A stretch of 64,000 nt of DNA from Antonospora locustae (Eukaryota > Microsporidia): positions 1 to 64,000 of the forward strand of contig CM017448.1 of assembly GCA_007674295.1 (NCBI GenBank), read 5' to 3'. The translations under genes were made by a program, and so were the position numbers. Under the pieces are notes generated by a model that saw only the letters and a program-made list of their open reading frames with translations, was not told the origin of the DNA and did no database searches. Shown here in pieces: positions 33,730 to 41,670 of the stretch; the first letter of the stretch is position 1, and every line of letters begins with the position of its first letter.

Positions 33730-35802
33730 ATGATGAACTTCAAGAGGATATCTGCAATTGGTCCTCTGTACACCGGAGGACCGTTTCGGCGTACGGATGG
33801 CCTGTACACAACATCGCACAACACTGTGCTGCGCGATGGCGTTGTCGTCTTCACTGCCGCGTCGCCTGTGCTCTTTGACTGCCTTGGAGGCCTCGTCGTG
33901 GCCACACAGAACACGGTGTCCTACGAGGGACGGCGCTTTGCGTTCGGCTCTGTGGTGACGTATCTGCAGGCGCACAGCAGCTGCATTGTTGCGGGCACAC
34001 GCAGCGAGGTCTGCGTCCTGGACGCGCAGCTGTGCGAGACGGCGCGGAAGCACGTCCGTGCATGTGCGTCCGTGCAGACAGACAGCACGGTTGTTGTTGG
34101 TACGGAACGTGGCGAGCTCCACTTTCTGAGGCAGGGCCTGGTGAAGCAGCATGGCTCTGCGAGAATAACCGGGCTTGTCTACCGCGGCTGTCTGTACTCG
34201 TCGTCGTTCGATGGCAGTGTGGCCATCTGGCGGCGCACACCGGTCTTCGTGAGGAGCAGTGCCATTGACACGGTCCTCGGCCTCGATGTCTTTGGAGGCG
34301 CAGTGCTTGCGCTTGGCTCCCGCGTGCTCTGTCGCGTCGAGGACGACGCGCTGGCGTGTGTCGGCCTCGAGCTCCTTGACAGCGCGCCGCCCTTCCAGCC
34401 GCAGATCAGCTTTCGCGCGATACGCGACGGCATCGTGGCAACGACCGAGGACGAGCTCTACGACATGCGGACGGGCACGCTGCTTGTCGGCAACAACGAC
34501 GAGGTGACGGACCTGAGGATGCATGACGGGCTCGTCGTGTGCACGAACAGCGGACGTCTGCGTGTGTATGGCCAGCGCCTGCAGATGGTGCAAGCGCACG
34601 CAGACGCGATTCTGTGCTACTCGCCACGCGCACGTGCATCGTGCTCGCGGGAAAGTGTGGTATTCTACGACGGACACACGCCGCTGGGACGCCTTCTTCT
34701 CGGCGGAAGCTGCGTTGACGGCGACGCCGTGCTCTACGTGGCGAGCGGATGCTTCGTGCACTGTGTCGACGTCCGTGGCGCGGGGCTTTTCGGCCAGAAT
34801 TGCAGCCACGTGTGTGCCATGCGCGAGGGCGAGCGCAGCGCCGCATGCTTCGCGTGGCACGCACACGAGAAGGAGGTCACGGCTGTTGCGGTCTCCGACA
34901 CGTACGTTGCGACGGCGTCTGCAGACCGGACGGTCAGGCTCTGGTCGCGCGATGCGGTGCTTCTGGGCACAGGCAGTCACCGGCGGGGCGTCAGCTGTCT
35001 GCTGCTTGAGGAGGAGCGCCTTGTGTCTGCGGACCGGTGCATCAAGACGTGGGCGCTGCCCAGTATGGAGCTCCTCGGCACGATCGAGCACGACGCGCCT
35101 GTGCTGTGCCTTGGTGCGCGCGGAGGCGTGCTGTTTGCGGGCGATGCGCTGGGCGTTGTGCGTGCGTACAAGGCGGGTAAGGTCGTCTTCCAGACGGTGG
35201 CTCACAGCGACCGCGTGTGGGTAGTTGCGCCATGCACTGTCCCCGGGACACTGCTTCAAGACATTCTGGCGGGGGCGTTCTGCGCCGTCCCCGAGGTGCC
35301 CGGAGGGCCTGTGGAGCTTCTTGCAACGGGCGGCGCGGACGGGACAATCAACTTCTATGTAGAGAACACCGAGGAGCACATGTGCAAACTGCGTGCTGCG
35401 GAGGAGGAGCGCCGGAGGGCCGAGCACGAGCTCTCACTTCTCTTTAGTGCAAGAAGCCTGAGGCCGCTCGTGGCGGCGCTGCTTGAGAAGGGCGACAAGA
35501 GGGCCGACATGTACGTCCGAATGCTCTTTTACAGCGAAGGCGCGGACAGCTGGGCCTTCTTTCAAGAGCTTGACAGAGAAAAGCTGAGTGCGTCCGTGCG
35601 GAGACTTGGCAGGCGCATCAAGAACGCTGAGCTGTGCCAGCGCCTGACGGACGTCTGCGGGCTTCGGGACCACGTGGAGCGCGAGATGCTCCGCCGCCAC
35701 ACAGCCGCAGTGGACGGAATGTACCGTGAGATGCTTGCACTGCGGCTTTTTTTTGGAGACGCACATTCCCGGCGCCTGCAGCGCCTCGACGCTGCTAAGT
35801 AG
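33730..35802 (+). CDS. Utp13/TBL3-like WD40 protein, SSU processome
   Basis: Predicted 690 residues; subunit of the UTP-B complex that binds U3 snoRNP on nascent pre-18S rRNA. WD40 repeats run through the first 580 residues. The second propeller is typical: AHEKEVTAVAVSDTYVATAS then ADRTVRLWSRD, GSHRRGVSCLLL, IEHDAPVLCLG, SDRVWVV and GADGTINFYVENTEE, matching the Utp13 order. Residues about 585-690 form the helical Utp13 C-terminal domain (VAALLEKGDKRADMYVRMLF; RRLGRRIKNAELCQRLTDV). ATG 33730 follows AACCCCGGCG; a second ATG is adjacent. The frame opens at TTG 33697. GC content is the highest in the window. With Enp2 nearby, the window carries two SSU-processome genes. Confidence 0.82.
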   Translation: MMNFKRISAIGPLYTGGPFRRTDGLYTTSHNTVLRDGVVVFTAASPVLFDCLGGLVVATQNTVSYEGRRFAFGSVVTYLQAHSSCIVAGTRSEVCVLDAQLCETARKHVRACASVQTDSTVVVGTERGELHFLRQGLVKQHGSARITGLVYRGCLYSSSFDGSVAIWRRTPVFVRSSAIDTVLGLDVFGGAVLALGSRVLCRVEDDALACVGLELLDSAPPFQPQISFRAIRDGIVATTEDELYDMRTGTLLVGNNDEVTDLRMHDGLVVCTNSGRLRVYGQRLQMVQAHADAILCYSPRARASCSRESVVFYDGHTPLGRLLLGGSCVDGDAVLYVASGCFVHCVDVRGAGLFGQNCSHVCAMREGERSAACFAWHAHEKEVTAVAVSDTYVATASADRTVRLWSRDAVLLGTGSHRRGVSCLLLEEERLVSADRCIKTWALPSMELLGTIEHDAPVLCLGARGGVLFAGDALGVVRAYKAGKVVFQTVAHSDRVWVVAPCTVPGTLLQDILAGAFCAVPEVPGGPVELLATGGADGTINFYVENTEEHMCKLRAAEEERRRAEHELSLLFSARSLRPLVAALLEKGDKRADMYVRMLFYSEGADSWAFFQELDREKLSASVRRLGRRIKNAELCQRLTDVCGLRDHVEREMLRRHTAAVDGMYREMLALRLFFGDAHSRRLQRLDAAK

Positions 35803-35906
35803 CGTACTGTGCAGCGCCTTCGAGTGGACAAAAAGGCACGCCGCCTTGTGCAAAATAAATACCGCTGAGCTACACCGCTTTCAAAGATTTGGTCTGCATG
35901 CAAAAC

Positions 35907-35977
35907 GCCCGATGTGGGGATCGAACCCACGACCCTGTGGTTAAAAGCCACATGCTCTACCGCTGAGCTAACCGGGC
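35907..35977 (-). tRNA. tRNA-Lys (anticodon TTT)
   Basis: Minus-strand cloverleaf: acceptor GCCCGGT with ATCGGGC, D arm GCTCAGCGGTAGAGC, anticodon stem TGTGG/CCACA with loop CTTTTAA (anticodon TTT, lysine), and T arm GTGGG-TTCGATC-CCCAC. A TTTT run follows one base after the 3' end. No intron. Confidence 0.96.
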
Positions 35978-36023
35978 TGAAGCTGTGAGGCCTATAGAAT
36001 AAAACTAGTGCGCGCTGGAAGCC

Positions 36024-37448
36024 ATGGTTTTCAATTTCATGACGCAGAGTGAGGCTGCGGAGCAGGATAGAAGACTTTTTGAGCTTGGCCTCGATGTCCG
36101 CATGCTCATTGAGGTAGCGGGGTACAGTGCGTTTGAGGTGCTCGCGGAGATTCTTGCGGAGACGGACGTCCGCACGGTCGCTGTGCTTGTGGGCCCGGGA
36201 AACAACGGCGGGGATGGCCTGGTGATTGCGCGGTATCTACGGTACGCAGAATACGACGTAACGGTTGTGTGCGTGAGGACAAAGTATGCGGATCTTGTGG
36301 ATATCTGCCGACGAGTGGGCGTGCATGTGACGGAGAGCGCGGATGTAGGAGCGTTTGATGTTGTTGTTGACGCGCTCTTCGGGTTTTCGTTCAGGAGACC
36401 ACTGCGCGAGCCTTACGATGCGCTTGTGCGAAGCCTAGAAGATGCGCGACGAGTGATCAGCATCGACGTGCCTTCTGGCTACGACGTCGACAGTGCGGAG
36501 AACTGCGGCTTTCGGCCTGAGGCGGTGATCTGTTACACGGCGCCGAAGGTGTGCTGCAAGGGGCTTTCGTTCTACGTGACGCGGAGCTTTGTGCCCTCTG
36601 TGCCTGGTTTCCCGCAGAACTACGCGTGTTTCAGACACGCACACGACGCCAATCAGCTTGCAGGCGCTAAAACATTTCAGAAAAGACACCGTGCAGACAT
36701 GGACGAAAGGCCAAAGACGATTTTTCTTTTTGACGTGGACGGGACGCTTACGCGTTCGAGGCAGAAGATCGAGCCGAAGATGAAGGAGACGCTTCAGCGC
36801 CTTAAAAAAGTCGTCTACACGGCGTTCGTTGGCGGCTCGGACTTGCAGAAGCAGGAGGAACAGATTGGGGATGATTGCCTGGACCTATTCGACTTTGGAT
36901 TTCCAGAGAATGGTGTATCGTTCTACCGCGGCCGCGAGCTCGTGAGCCAGGAAAGCATCATCGAGTTCATGGGCGAGGAGCTCCACCGCGAGCTTGTTGA
37001 ATTCACGATGAGGTACATTGCGGACCTCGACATTCCGGTGAAGCGGGGGACGTTTCTGGAGCTCAGGCGCTCGATGATCAACATCAGTCCGATTGGAAGA
37101 AACTGCTCGCAAGATGAGCGCATGATGTTTTTCAGCCTTGACAAGGAGAGGGGCATTCGAAAGGAGATGGTTCGCGAGCTTGAGCGTCGCTTTGGAGAGC
37201 GCGGCATGCACTTCTGCATCGGCGGGCAGATATCGATTGACTGCTTTCCAAAGGGGTGGGACAAGACGTACTGTCTCAGGCACCTGCGCGACTTCAATAC
37301 GATCGTCTTCTTTGGCGACAAAACGGAGAAAGGCGGCAACGACTACGAAATCTTCACTGACGAGAGAACGGTGAGTGTGTCGGTTTCGTGCCCGGAGGAC
37401 ACCATCCAGAAGATCGACGAGATGCTAAAAAAAGTGGTTGAGAAATAA
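36024..37448 (+). CDS. NAD(P)HX epimerase fused to phosphomannomutase
   Basis: Predicted 474 residues in one uninterrupted frame. Residues 1-220 are a YjeF_N domain: GPGNNGGDGLVIARYL at 57-72, VVDALFG at 114-120 and ISIDVPSGYDVD with Asp148. This enzyme repairs hydrated NAD(P)H. Residues 226-474 are a full-length phosphomannomutase of the Sec53/PMM type: FDVDGTLTRS with Asp237 and Asp239, VGGSDLQKQEEQIGDD, FPENGVSFYRG, SPIGRNC, DKTYCLRHL and FFGDKTEKGGNDYEI. It makes mannose-1-phosphate for GDP-mannose and glycosylation. Normally these are separate proteins. An internal ATG (36699, residue 226) could start PMM alone, but it lacks the usual upstream CCC motif. AATAAA overlaps the stop codon at 37444-37449. 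Confidence 0.9.
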   Translation: MVFNFMTQSEAAEQDRRLFELGLDVRMLIEVAGYSAFEVLAEILAETDVRTVAVLVGPGNNGGDGLVIARYLRYAEYDVTVVCVRTKYADLVDICRRVGVHVTESADVGAFDVVVDALFGFSFRRPLREPYDALVRSLEDARRVISIDVPSGYDVDSAENCGFRPEAVICYTAPKVCCKGLSFYVTRSFVPSVPGFPQNYACFRHAHDANQLAGAKTFQKRHRADMDERPKTIFLFDVDGTLTRSRQKIEPKMKETLQRLKKVVYTAFVGGSDLQKQEEQIGDDCLDLFDFGFPENGVSFYRGRELVSQESIIEFMGEELHRELVEFTMRYIADLDIPVKRGTFLELRRSMINISPIGRNCSQDERMMFFSLDKERGIRKEMVRELERRFGERGMHFCIGGQISIDCFPKGWDKTYCLRHLRDFNTIVFFGDKTEKGGNDYEIFTDERTVSVSVSCPEDTIQKIDEMLKKVVEK

Positions 37449-37602
37449 ACGCGCTTCGGAGTTCCTCGATTTCACTTCTACATTCCAGGCTGCGTCTTAA
37501 CGCACGAAAACGAAGTGGCAGGGCTTCTTTTCCGAGGTTTCTAATGAAGCTCATAATTTCTACAAGTGTAGAAGACAACACACGGCCACTAACTCCAACC
37601 AT
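37354..37602 (-). CDS. Small hypothetical protein overlapping the PMM 3' end
   Basis: An 82-codon frame starting at ATG 37602 with GAGCCCTCATTTG upstream. The first half is amphipathic and helix-like (LVEIMSFIRNLGKEALPLRF, RALRRSLECRSEIEELRSAF); the rest is antisense to the last 95 bases of the epimerase-phosphomannomutase gene. No family recognised. Convergent overlaps are common here, but this one is long, so the call is weak. Confidence 0.3.
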   Translation of the reverse strand: MVGVSGRVLSSTLVEIMSFIRNLGKEALPLRFRALRRSLECRSEIEELRSAFISQPLFLASRRSSGWCPPGTKPTHSPFSRQ

Positions 37603-37940
37603 CAAATGAGGGCTCTTTTTGTTAAACGCTTCTGGGCAAAAGCTCTTTCTCGGATTACAAATCGGCGTACTATCACAGAGCAAGATGCAACAGAATGGGC
37701 TTCTTTGTTTTCCACAGGCTTCTTTTTTGCAGAGATTAAAAAAATTTCCGCTTTGGAAATTTCAAGCAAAACGCTTTAAGCGACAGCGCTACCCAAAAGC
37801 GGAAGGGCGATGAGTCTTAGCGCTTTGACTGACAGTTTATTTACGCTTTTCAAGCATTGATGCCCCGGTGAATATTTTCACTGCATCATAATGCTGATTG
37901 CAGACCACAGACACTGGCTGCAGCATCAATTTGTTTTGTT
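37449..37940. other. Spacer between PMM fusion and Sec31 genes
   Basis: Apart from the weak small frame above, no gene is seen. The interval is where the two convergent transcripts end. Confidence 0.45.
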
Positions 37941-40562
37941 TCAGCTGAGGGCGACCTGCAGAAGGGAAAAGATCGCAGGAAGCCACGTCTCCACGTTTGC
38001 GACGCCAGCAAACTCGCGGACAACGCGGTCGCATGCGTTGGAGCTTTCCGCAAGCAGTCGGCCTTTGATTTCAGCACGTCTCGTCATGATTTCCTTGGAG
38101 TCGATCAGCGAGAAGAAGCTTCGAAGGCCGTTGATCATTGCAACAGGAAGCTGTGCCTTGTCTTGCGCCTCGTACTGGCGCAGCTTCGCAATGGCAATGT
38201 TTGTCTTGCTTTTAAATATCAAGCTCTTCTTCTGCAGCGCCTCATCCTTAAGAAATTGAATCTTTGCGTCGATCTCCTCGAACGCTAACTTCAGGTTCTT
38301 GTTCTGGTCATCGCTCAGAAGAGGCGTTTCGTGCACCTCGCCTTGTTTCCTCAGAGAAGCTGTGGGTATTTGCGGGCGCAACTGCATTCCAGGCAGAGGC
38401 GACACAGGTTTCCCCTGTGCAGGCATTTGCGGACGCATCATTGGTGGAACTCTTCCGTGCTCAGCCGGTATCGCTGCCTGAACATGCTTCACAGGCGGAG
38501 AGGGCGTTGAGAGAAAGCTACGGTGCGTCGACGATCCGTACGTCGGCCTTGTGGGAACGCTGCTTGTCGGAGACTTTGGTGTCTCCTGCACCACAGAAGG
38601 AAAGGGCGGAGACATAATTTTTGGCGGTGGAATCATCTGCTTCGTAGGGCCGGCGAACTCGTGTCTCGCCGATGGCCTCGGAATCTGCGCGGTTGGAAGC
38701 TTCTCGTTCTCTGCAGGCGTAGGTGCAGCAGATATTCTGTCAATCTGTGTAGGCTCAGCAGTGGAGCTCTTTGCAGTACTTGTCAACAGGTCTGCACCAA
38801 TATTCAGCTGCTTGAGCTCCGCCTCGATGTTTTCTTTATCGCTGCCTCTCGTAATTTTCAGGTACTCGCGATGCATCTTCGTCGTGGAACTGCCCCCCAA
38901 AGCAACGTACTCGTCGTGGATGTTTCTGTACTCCTCCATGCATCTGACGTACTCGTAGACGGACGAGGGGTTGCTGCACGTTCTGTTCCTCAGTCTGACG
39001 TAGTCTGCGGGCTCGTCTGCTATAAGATAGCAGATAAGCGCTTCCTGCACATGTTCACGCTCAAGTGCCTCTCCAAGTTTATGCGCATAAACACGTAGCT
39101 CATTTAAACTGAAGTTGCAAAGATAACATATAAGAAGACGCCAAGATACCAGCGAGAATTTCTTGAGCTGCTCAGTGTCCTTGTTGAGTAGCACAAAGAG
39201 AAGCACGAGCCTCGAGTCTTCAAGCAAAAGCTCTGCTTTGCGCCCGCTGAGCAGGCTGTCTACGACTTCTATCAGAAGCGCAAGCGGGGCGGTGTCACTC
39301 TTCCTTTTTGCTGCATTGAGCGCGTCTTTAAGTTTTCCACAGACAAGCGCCATCGTTATTTCGTCGTTTTCGTCGATCAGCAGCGTCCCCTTCCCGGAAT
39401 TGCCGTCGTTCATCTCGCAAGTGCCCTCGTCAAGGCCCTCGTTGCGCACTGCTACTTCGTACGGATAAAGCGCCTCTCCGCTAAGCAGAACGCTGCGTAT
39501 TGCGTCAGAATCGGTCCTTCGCTCCACAATCTTCCAAAAAACACCGTCCTGTGTCTGTTCCGTCTTCTCACACGCATTCTGTGGCACATGAATTCTCATC
39601 AGGCTGTCTACAACACGTCTGCCCAGCGCACATACATTGAAGTGGCTCCTCGGCCTGTAAAATGCGGCTGCCTCGCCCCGAAAGTAGCCTTGCGCGTTGG
39701 AGAGACGAGCCTTTGAGACGAATTCAACGTCTCCACGCAGATGCGACAGACTGATGACGTCCTCGTTATATTCGCTGGCACGCAGCTCGAAGATATCGTC
39801 GACCATCGCCGTGCTAATTTTTCGAAATGCGTAGTCGACAATTTCCACGTTGTTTTTGCCAAAGAGCAGGAGGACGTCACTCTGACAGAAGCCAAGCTTG
39901 TTCTGAGACACCTGTGTAAGCTTGTCGTTGAAGAGATCAAAAGCAAGCACATTGCCTCCGCTCATGAAAATCAGCGACGTGCCCTTCTCTTTGCTAAACG
40001 CGACAGATGTCACGTTTTCCTTCTTGATCTTCAAAATTTCCTTCTTTTGCTTCAAGTCAAGAATAAGGAGGCTTTTCGCAGTCCCCACTGCCAAAATGTG
40101 GCTGATCTTGTTGAAGTTTACGCTGAGAATTTCATCTTCGATCTTCACGCCGCTGCTAAACGGTTGCTTGAGCGTTGCAAGCGAGAAGAGAAGCAATTTT
40201 GAGGATGCCCCACACGCGACCAGGTTCTTTGATGAAGAGAAGTCAAGCCCAAGGACGTCACCATCGAAGAGGTCGTTGTTTTCGTAGATTATCTCGATTC
40301 CGTTCTCAGAAGACGTATTCACTCGGTATGCGCTGACTGTTCCGTGCTCCTGTGCGCCAAAAACGATATCCGATGTGCACCAAAGAAGGCTATTGAACCT
40401 ACTTGATACGGGCACAGAATGAAAAAGCATCTTTTCGTTGTAGTTGCAGAGTGTTACCTCGGACGAGAGAGTGAATGACGGATCAAAAAGCTTCGACTTG
40501 CTGCCGAATACACACAACGGCCCCGAAGGACTGAATGCTGTGATGCAGCGTTTGTTTATCAT
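37941..40562 (-). CDS. Sec31-like COPII coat protein
   Basis: Predicted 873 residues. Outer-coat subunit of COPII vesicles, which leave the ER, and partner of Sec13. Residues 1-320 form a WD40 propeller (MINKRCITAFSPSG; DGDVLGLDFSSSKNLVACGA then SSKLLLF; DEILSVNFNKISHILAVGTA). A helical segment follows (about 420-600; ITMALVCGKLKDALNAAKRK, PLALLIEVVDSLLSGRK). Residues about 640-770 are Pro/Ser/Thr-rich and disordered (PPPKIMSPPFPS; PSPPVKHVQA), then comes a C-terminal helical domain. This order is that of Sec31; yeast Sec31 is nearly 1300 residues, so it is shortened. The frame opens at GTG 40736; ATG 40562, with AGCCCCA before it, is the natural start. Confidence 0.8.
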   Translation of the reverse strand: MINKRCITAFSPSGPLCVFGSKSKLFDPSFTLSSEVTLCNYNEKMLFHSVPVSSRFNSLLWCTSDIVFGAQEHGTVSAYRVNTSSENGIEIIYENNDLFDGDVLGLDFSSSKNLVACGASSKLLLFSLATLKQPFSSGVKIEDEILSVNFNKISHILAVGTAKSLLILDLKQKKEILKIKKENVTSVAFSKEKGTSLIFMSGGNVLAFDLFNDKLTQVSQNKLGFCQSDVLLLFGKNNVEIVDYAFRKISTAMVDDIFELRASEYNEDVISLSHLRGDVEFVSKARLSNAQGYFRGEAAAFYRPRSHFNVCALGRRVVDSLMRIHVPQNACEKTEQTQDGVFWKIVERRTDSDAIRSVLLSGEALYPYEVAVRNEGLDEGTCEMNDGNSGKGTLLIDENDEITMALVCGKLKDALNAAKRKSDTAPLALLIEVVDSLLSGRKAELLLEDSRLVLLFVLLNKDTEQLKKFSLVSWRLLICYLCNFSLNELRVYAHKLGEALEREHVQEALICYLIADEPADYVRLRNRTCSNPSSVYEYVRCMEEYRNIHDEYVALGGSSTTKMHREYLKITRGSDKENIEAELKQLNIGADLLTSTAKSSTAEPTQIDRISAAPTPAENEKLPTAQIPRPSARHEFAGPTKQMIPPPKIMSPPFPSVVQETPKSPTSSVPTRPTYGSSTHRSFLSTPSPPVKHVQAAIPAEHGRVPPMMRPQMPAQGKPVSPLPGMQLRPQIPTASLRKQGEVHETPLLSDDQNKNLKLAFEEIDAKIQFLKDEALQKKSLIFKSKTNIAIAKLRQYEAQDKAQLPVAMINGLRSFFSLIDSKEIMTRRAEIKGRLLAESSNACDRVVREFAGVANVETWLPAIFSLLQVALS

Positions 40563-40634
40563 TGGGGCTAAAAATTTCCCCAAGAATCTCTGGCGCTTCA
40601 AACACTGCACTATGTTAATGCTTTCGCCGATCCC
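40563..40634. promoter_or_regulatory. Divergent 72-bp spacer, Sec31 and hypothetical gene
   Basis: The divergent ATGs at 40562 (minus) and 40635 (plus) are 72 bases apart. The C-rich motif touches both: GCCCCA on the minus side, GATCCC on the plus side. Confidence 0.5.
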
Positions 40635-41051
40635 ATGTCGCCCGTGAGAGTGCTTGTGGGAAACTTTGCTACACGGGGGAAGAAGGCAGACTTCTTTATT
40701 CTGGAAAACGAGAAAGCGCGTTTGGAAGATGTTCACGAAGTGGCGCCAGGGATTTGTATACCGTCATATGCCTGTGAAAGAGACACTTTCAACTTAACAG
40801 GTGTACGCGAAGACCTGGAAAATGCGATTTCGCGATTTTTAGAGGGCATCGACAACGTAGACGGAATCGTTGTCGTTGCAGAGTGTTGCTACGCAGACGT
40901 GCTGCTAGCTGCTGTCGAGACACTCCGTGACCAGTGTCCGAGGACGCGAATCGAGCTACAAATCACGGGAGAAGTGAAGGGCGACATGTCGTATGTGATT
41001 GAGTTAACGGACTGCGTCATATACACAGAAGAAGAGCACAAAACTCAATGA
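40635..41051 (+). CDS. Hypothetical protein, 138 residues
   Basis: ATG 40635 is directly preceded by GATCCC. The predicted protein is soluble, without a leader or membrane helix, and alternates strands and helices: VRVLVGNFATRGKKADFFIL, GVREDLENAISRFLEGIDNV, DGIVVVAECCYADVLLAAVE and RTRIELQITGEV. That pattern suggests a small alpha/beta domain. I do not recognise a family. It diverges from Sec31 across 72 bases and its 3' end overlaps the next minus-strand gene by 7 bases. The start motif and sensible composition make a real gene likely. Confidence 0.65.
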   Translation: MSPVRVLVGNFATRGKKADFFILENEKARLEDVHEVAPGICIPSYACERDTFNLTGVREDLENAISRFLEGIDNVDGIVVVAECCYADVLLAAVETLRDQCPRTRIELQITGEVKGDMSYVIELTDCVIYTEEEHKTQ

Positions 41052-41230
41052 AGGAGATCGCTGTTCGAGTTTTCCAGGCCACCTTTTGTTTTTATTCGAT
41101 TCAAAAGTTGTTCTTTCAGGATTTGCGGTGCTCTTTTCTTGCTGAATGCTTTGGTCAACGGCGACTGGCAGATCTTCGTTGTGGGAGACCTGTACAAACT
41201 GAAGTTGTTTTCGTTCTGGGCGTCGGACAT
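41045..41230 (-). CDS. Small hypothetical protein, 61 residues
   Basis: ATG 41230 has AAGCCCCACA immediately upstream, the same C-rich start motif as its neighbours. The protein is basic in the middle with two Ser/Thr-Pro sites (YRSPTTK, CQSPLTKAFSKKRAPQ) and a helix-like end (ILKEQLLNRIKTKGG). No family recognised. It overlaps the convergent 40635-41051 gene by 7 bases. Accepted mainly on the start motif and plausible composition. Confidence 0.45.
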   Translation of the reverse strand: MSDAQNENNFSLYRSPTTKICQSPLTKAFSKKRAPQILKEQLLNRIKTKGGLENSNSDLLH

Positions 41231-41399
41231 TGTGGGGCTTCGTTTTTGTTTACTTTTTTACATTTCCAGGCTTATTGTTCGTTTTAAGTCTGAAATTTAG
41301 ATTTGAGCAGAGTTTGGTCCAGGCATTTCTTTGTGTATACTTGTGGAAATGTGAGAGCGCACAAAGAAGCGCCTGGTCTTGAAAAATAGCAACGACCCC

Positions 41400-41612
41400 A
41401 TGCCATTCGAGACGCTTTCCCAGGCACGTGGGAGGGAAGTTGCACTGCACACAAGAAGAAGGACGCAATACTACGGCATTCTGCACGAATTTGATGATAA
41501 CGGGAACTTTCGTATCTCAAACGCCGTTGAATATGAAGACGGTGTTCTTTCAAAGATGGGAGAAATAGTCATCAATGGAATTAATGTGGTTCTCGTAGAC
41601 ATTCGCAAATAA
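41400..41612 (+). CDS. Sm-like (LSm) protein
   Basis: Predicted 70 residues. ATG 41400 directly follows CGACCCC; the frame opens upstream at TTG 41379. The Sm1 motif is GREVALHTRRRTQYYGILHE then FDDNGNFRISNA, and Sm2 is EIVINGINVVLVDI, where the usual I-R-G is I-N-G. The length is a minimal Sm fold with no tail. LSm/Sm proteins form seven-membered rings on U-rich RNA for U6 or spliceosomal snRNA binding and mRNA decay. The paralogue is uncertain: the SNAVEYED stretch resembles LSm3 most, by eye. AATAAA at 41608-41613 overlaps the stop codon. Confidence 0.8.
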   Translation: MPFETLSQARGREVALHTRRRTQYYGILHEFDDNGNFRISNAVEYEDGVLSKMGEIVINGINVVLVDIRK

Positions 41613-41670
41613 AGATGCGTTTTTTTCTCGCTGTTTTTCAAGGCAACAATATTCAAACAAACACCCTTCG

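Noticed and set aside
33667..35427. A 586-codon minus-strand frame opposite Utp13
   Set aside because: It is the antisense of a very GC-rich WD40 gene, begins at a non-ATG codon and lacks any domain.
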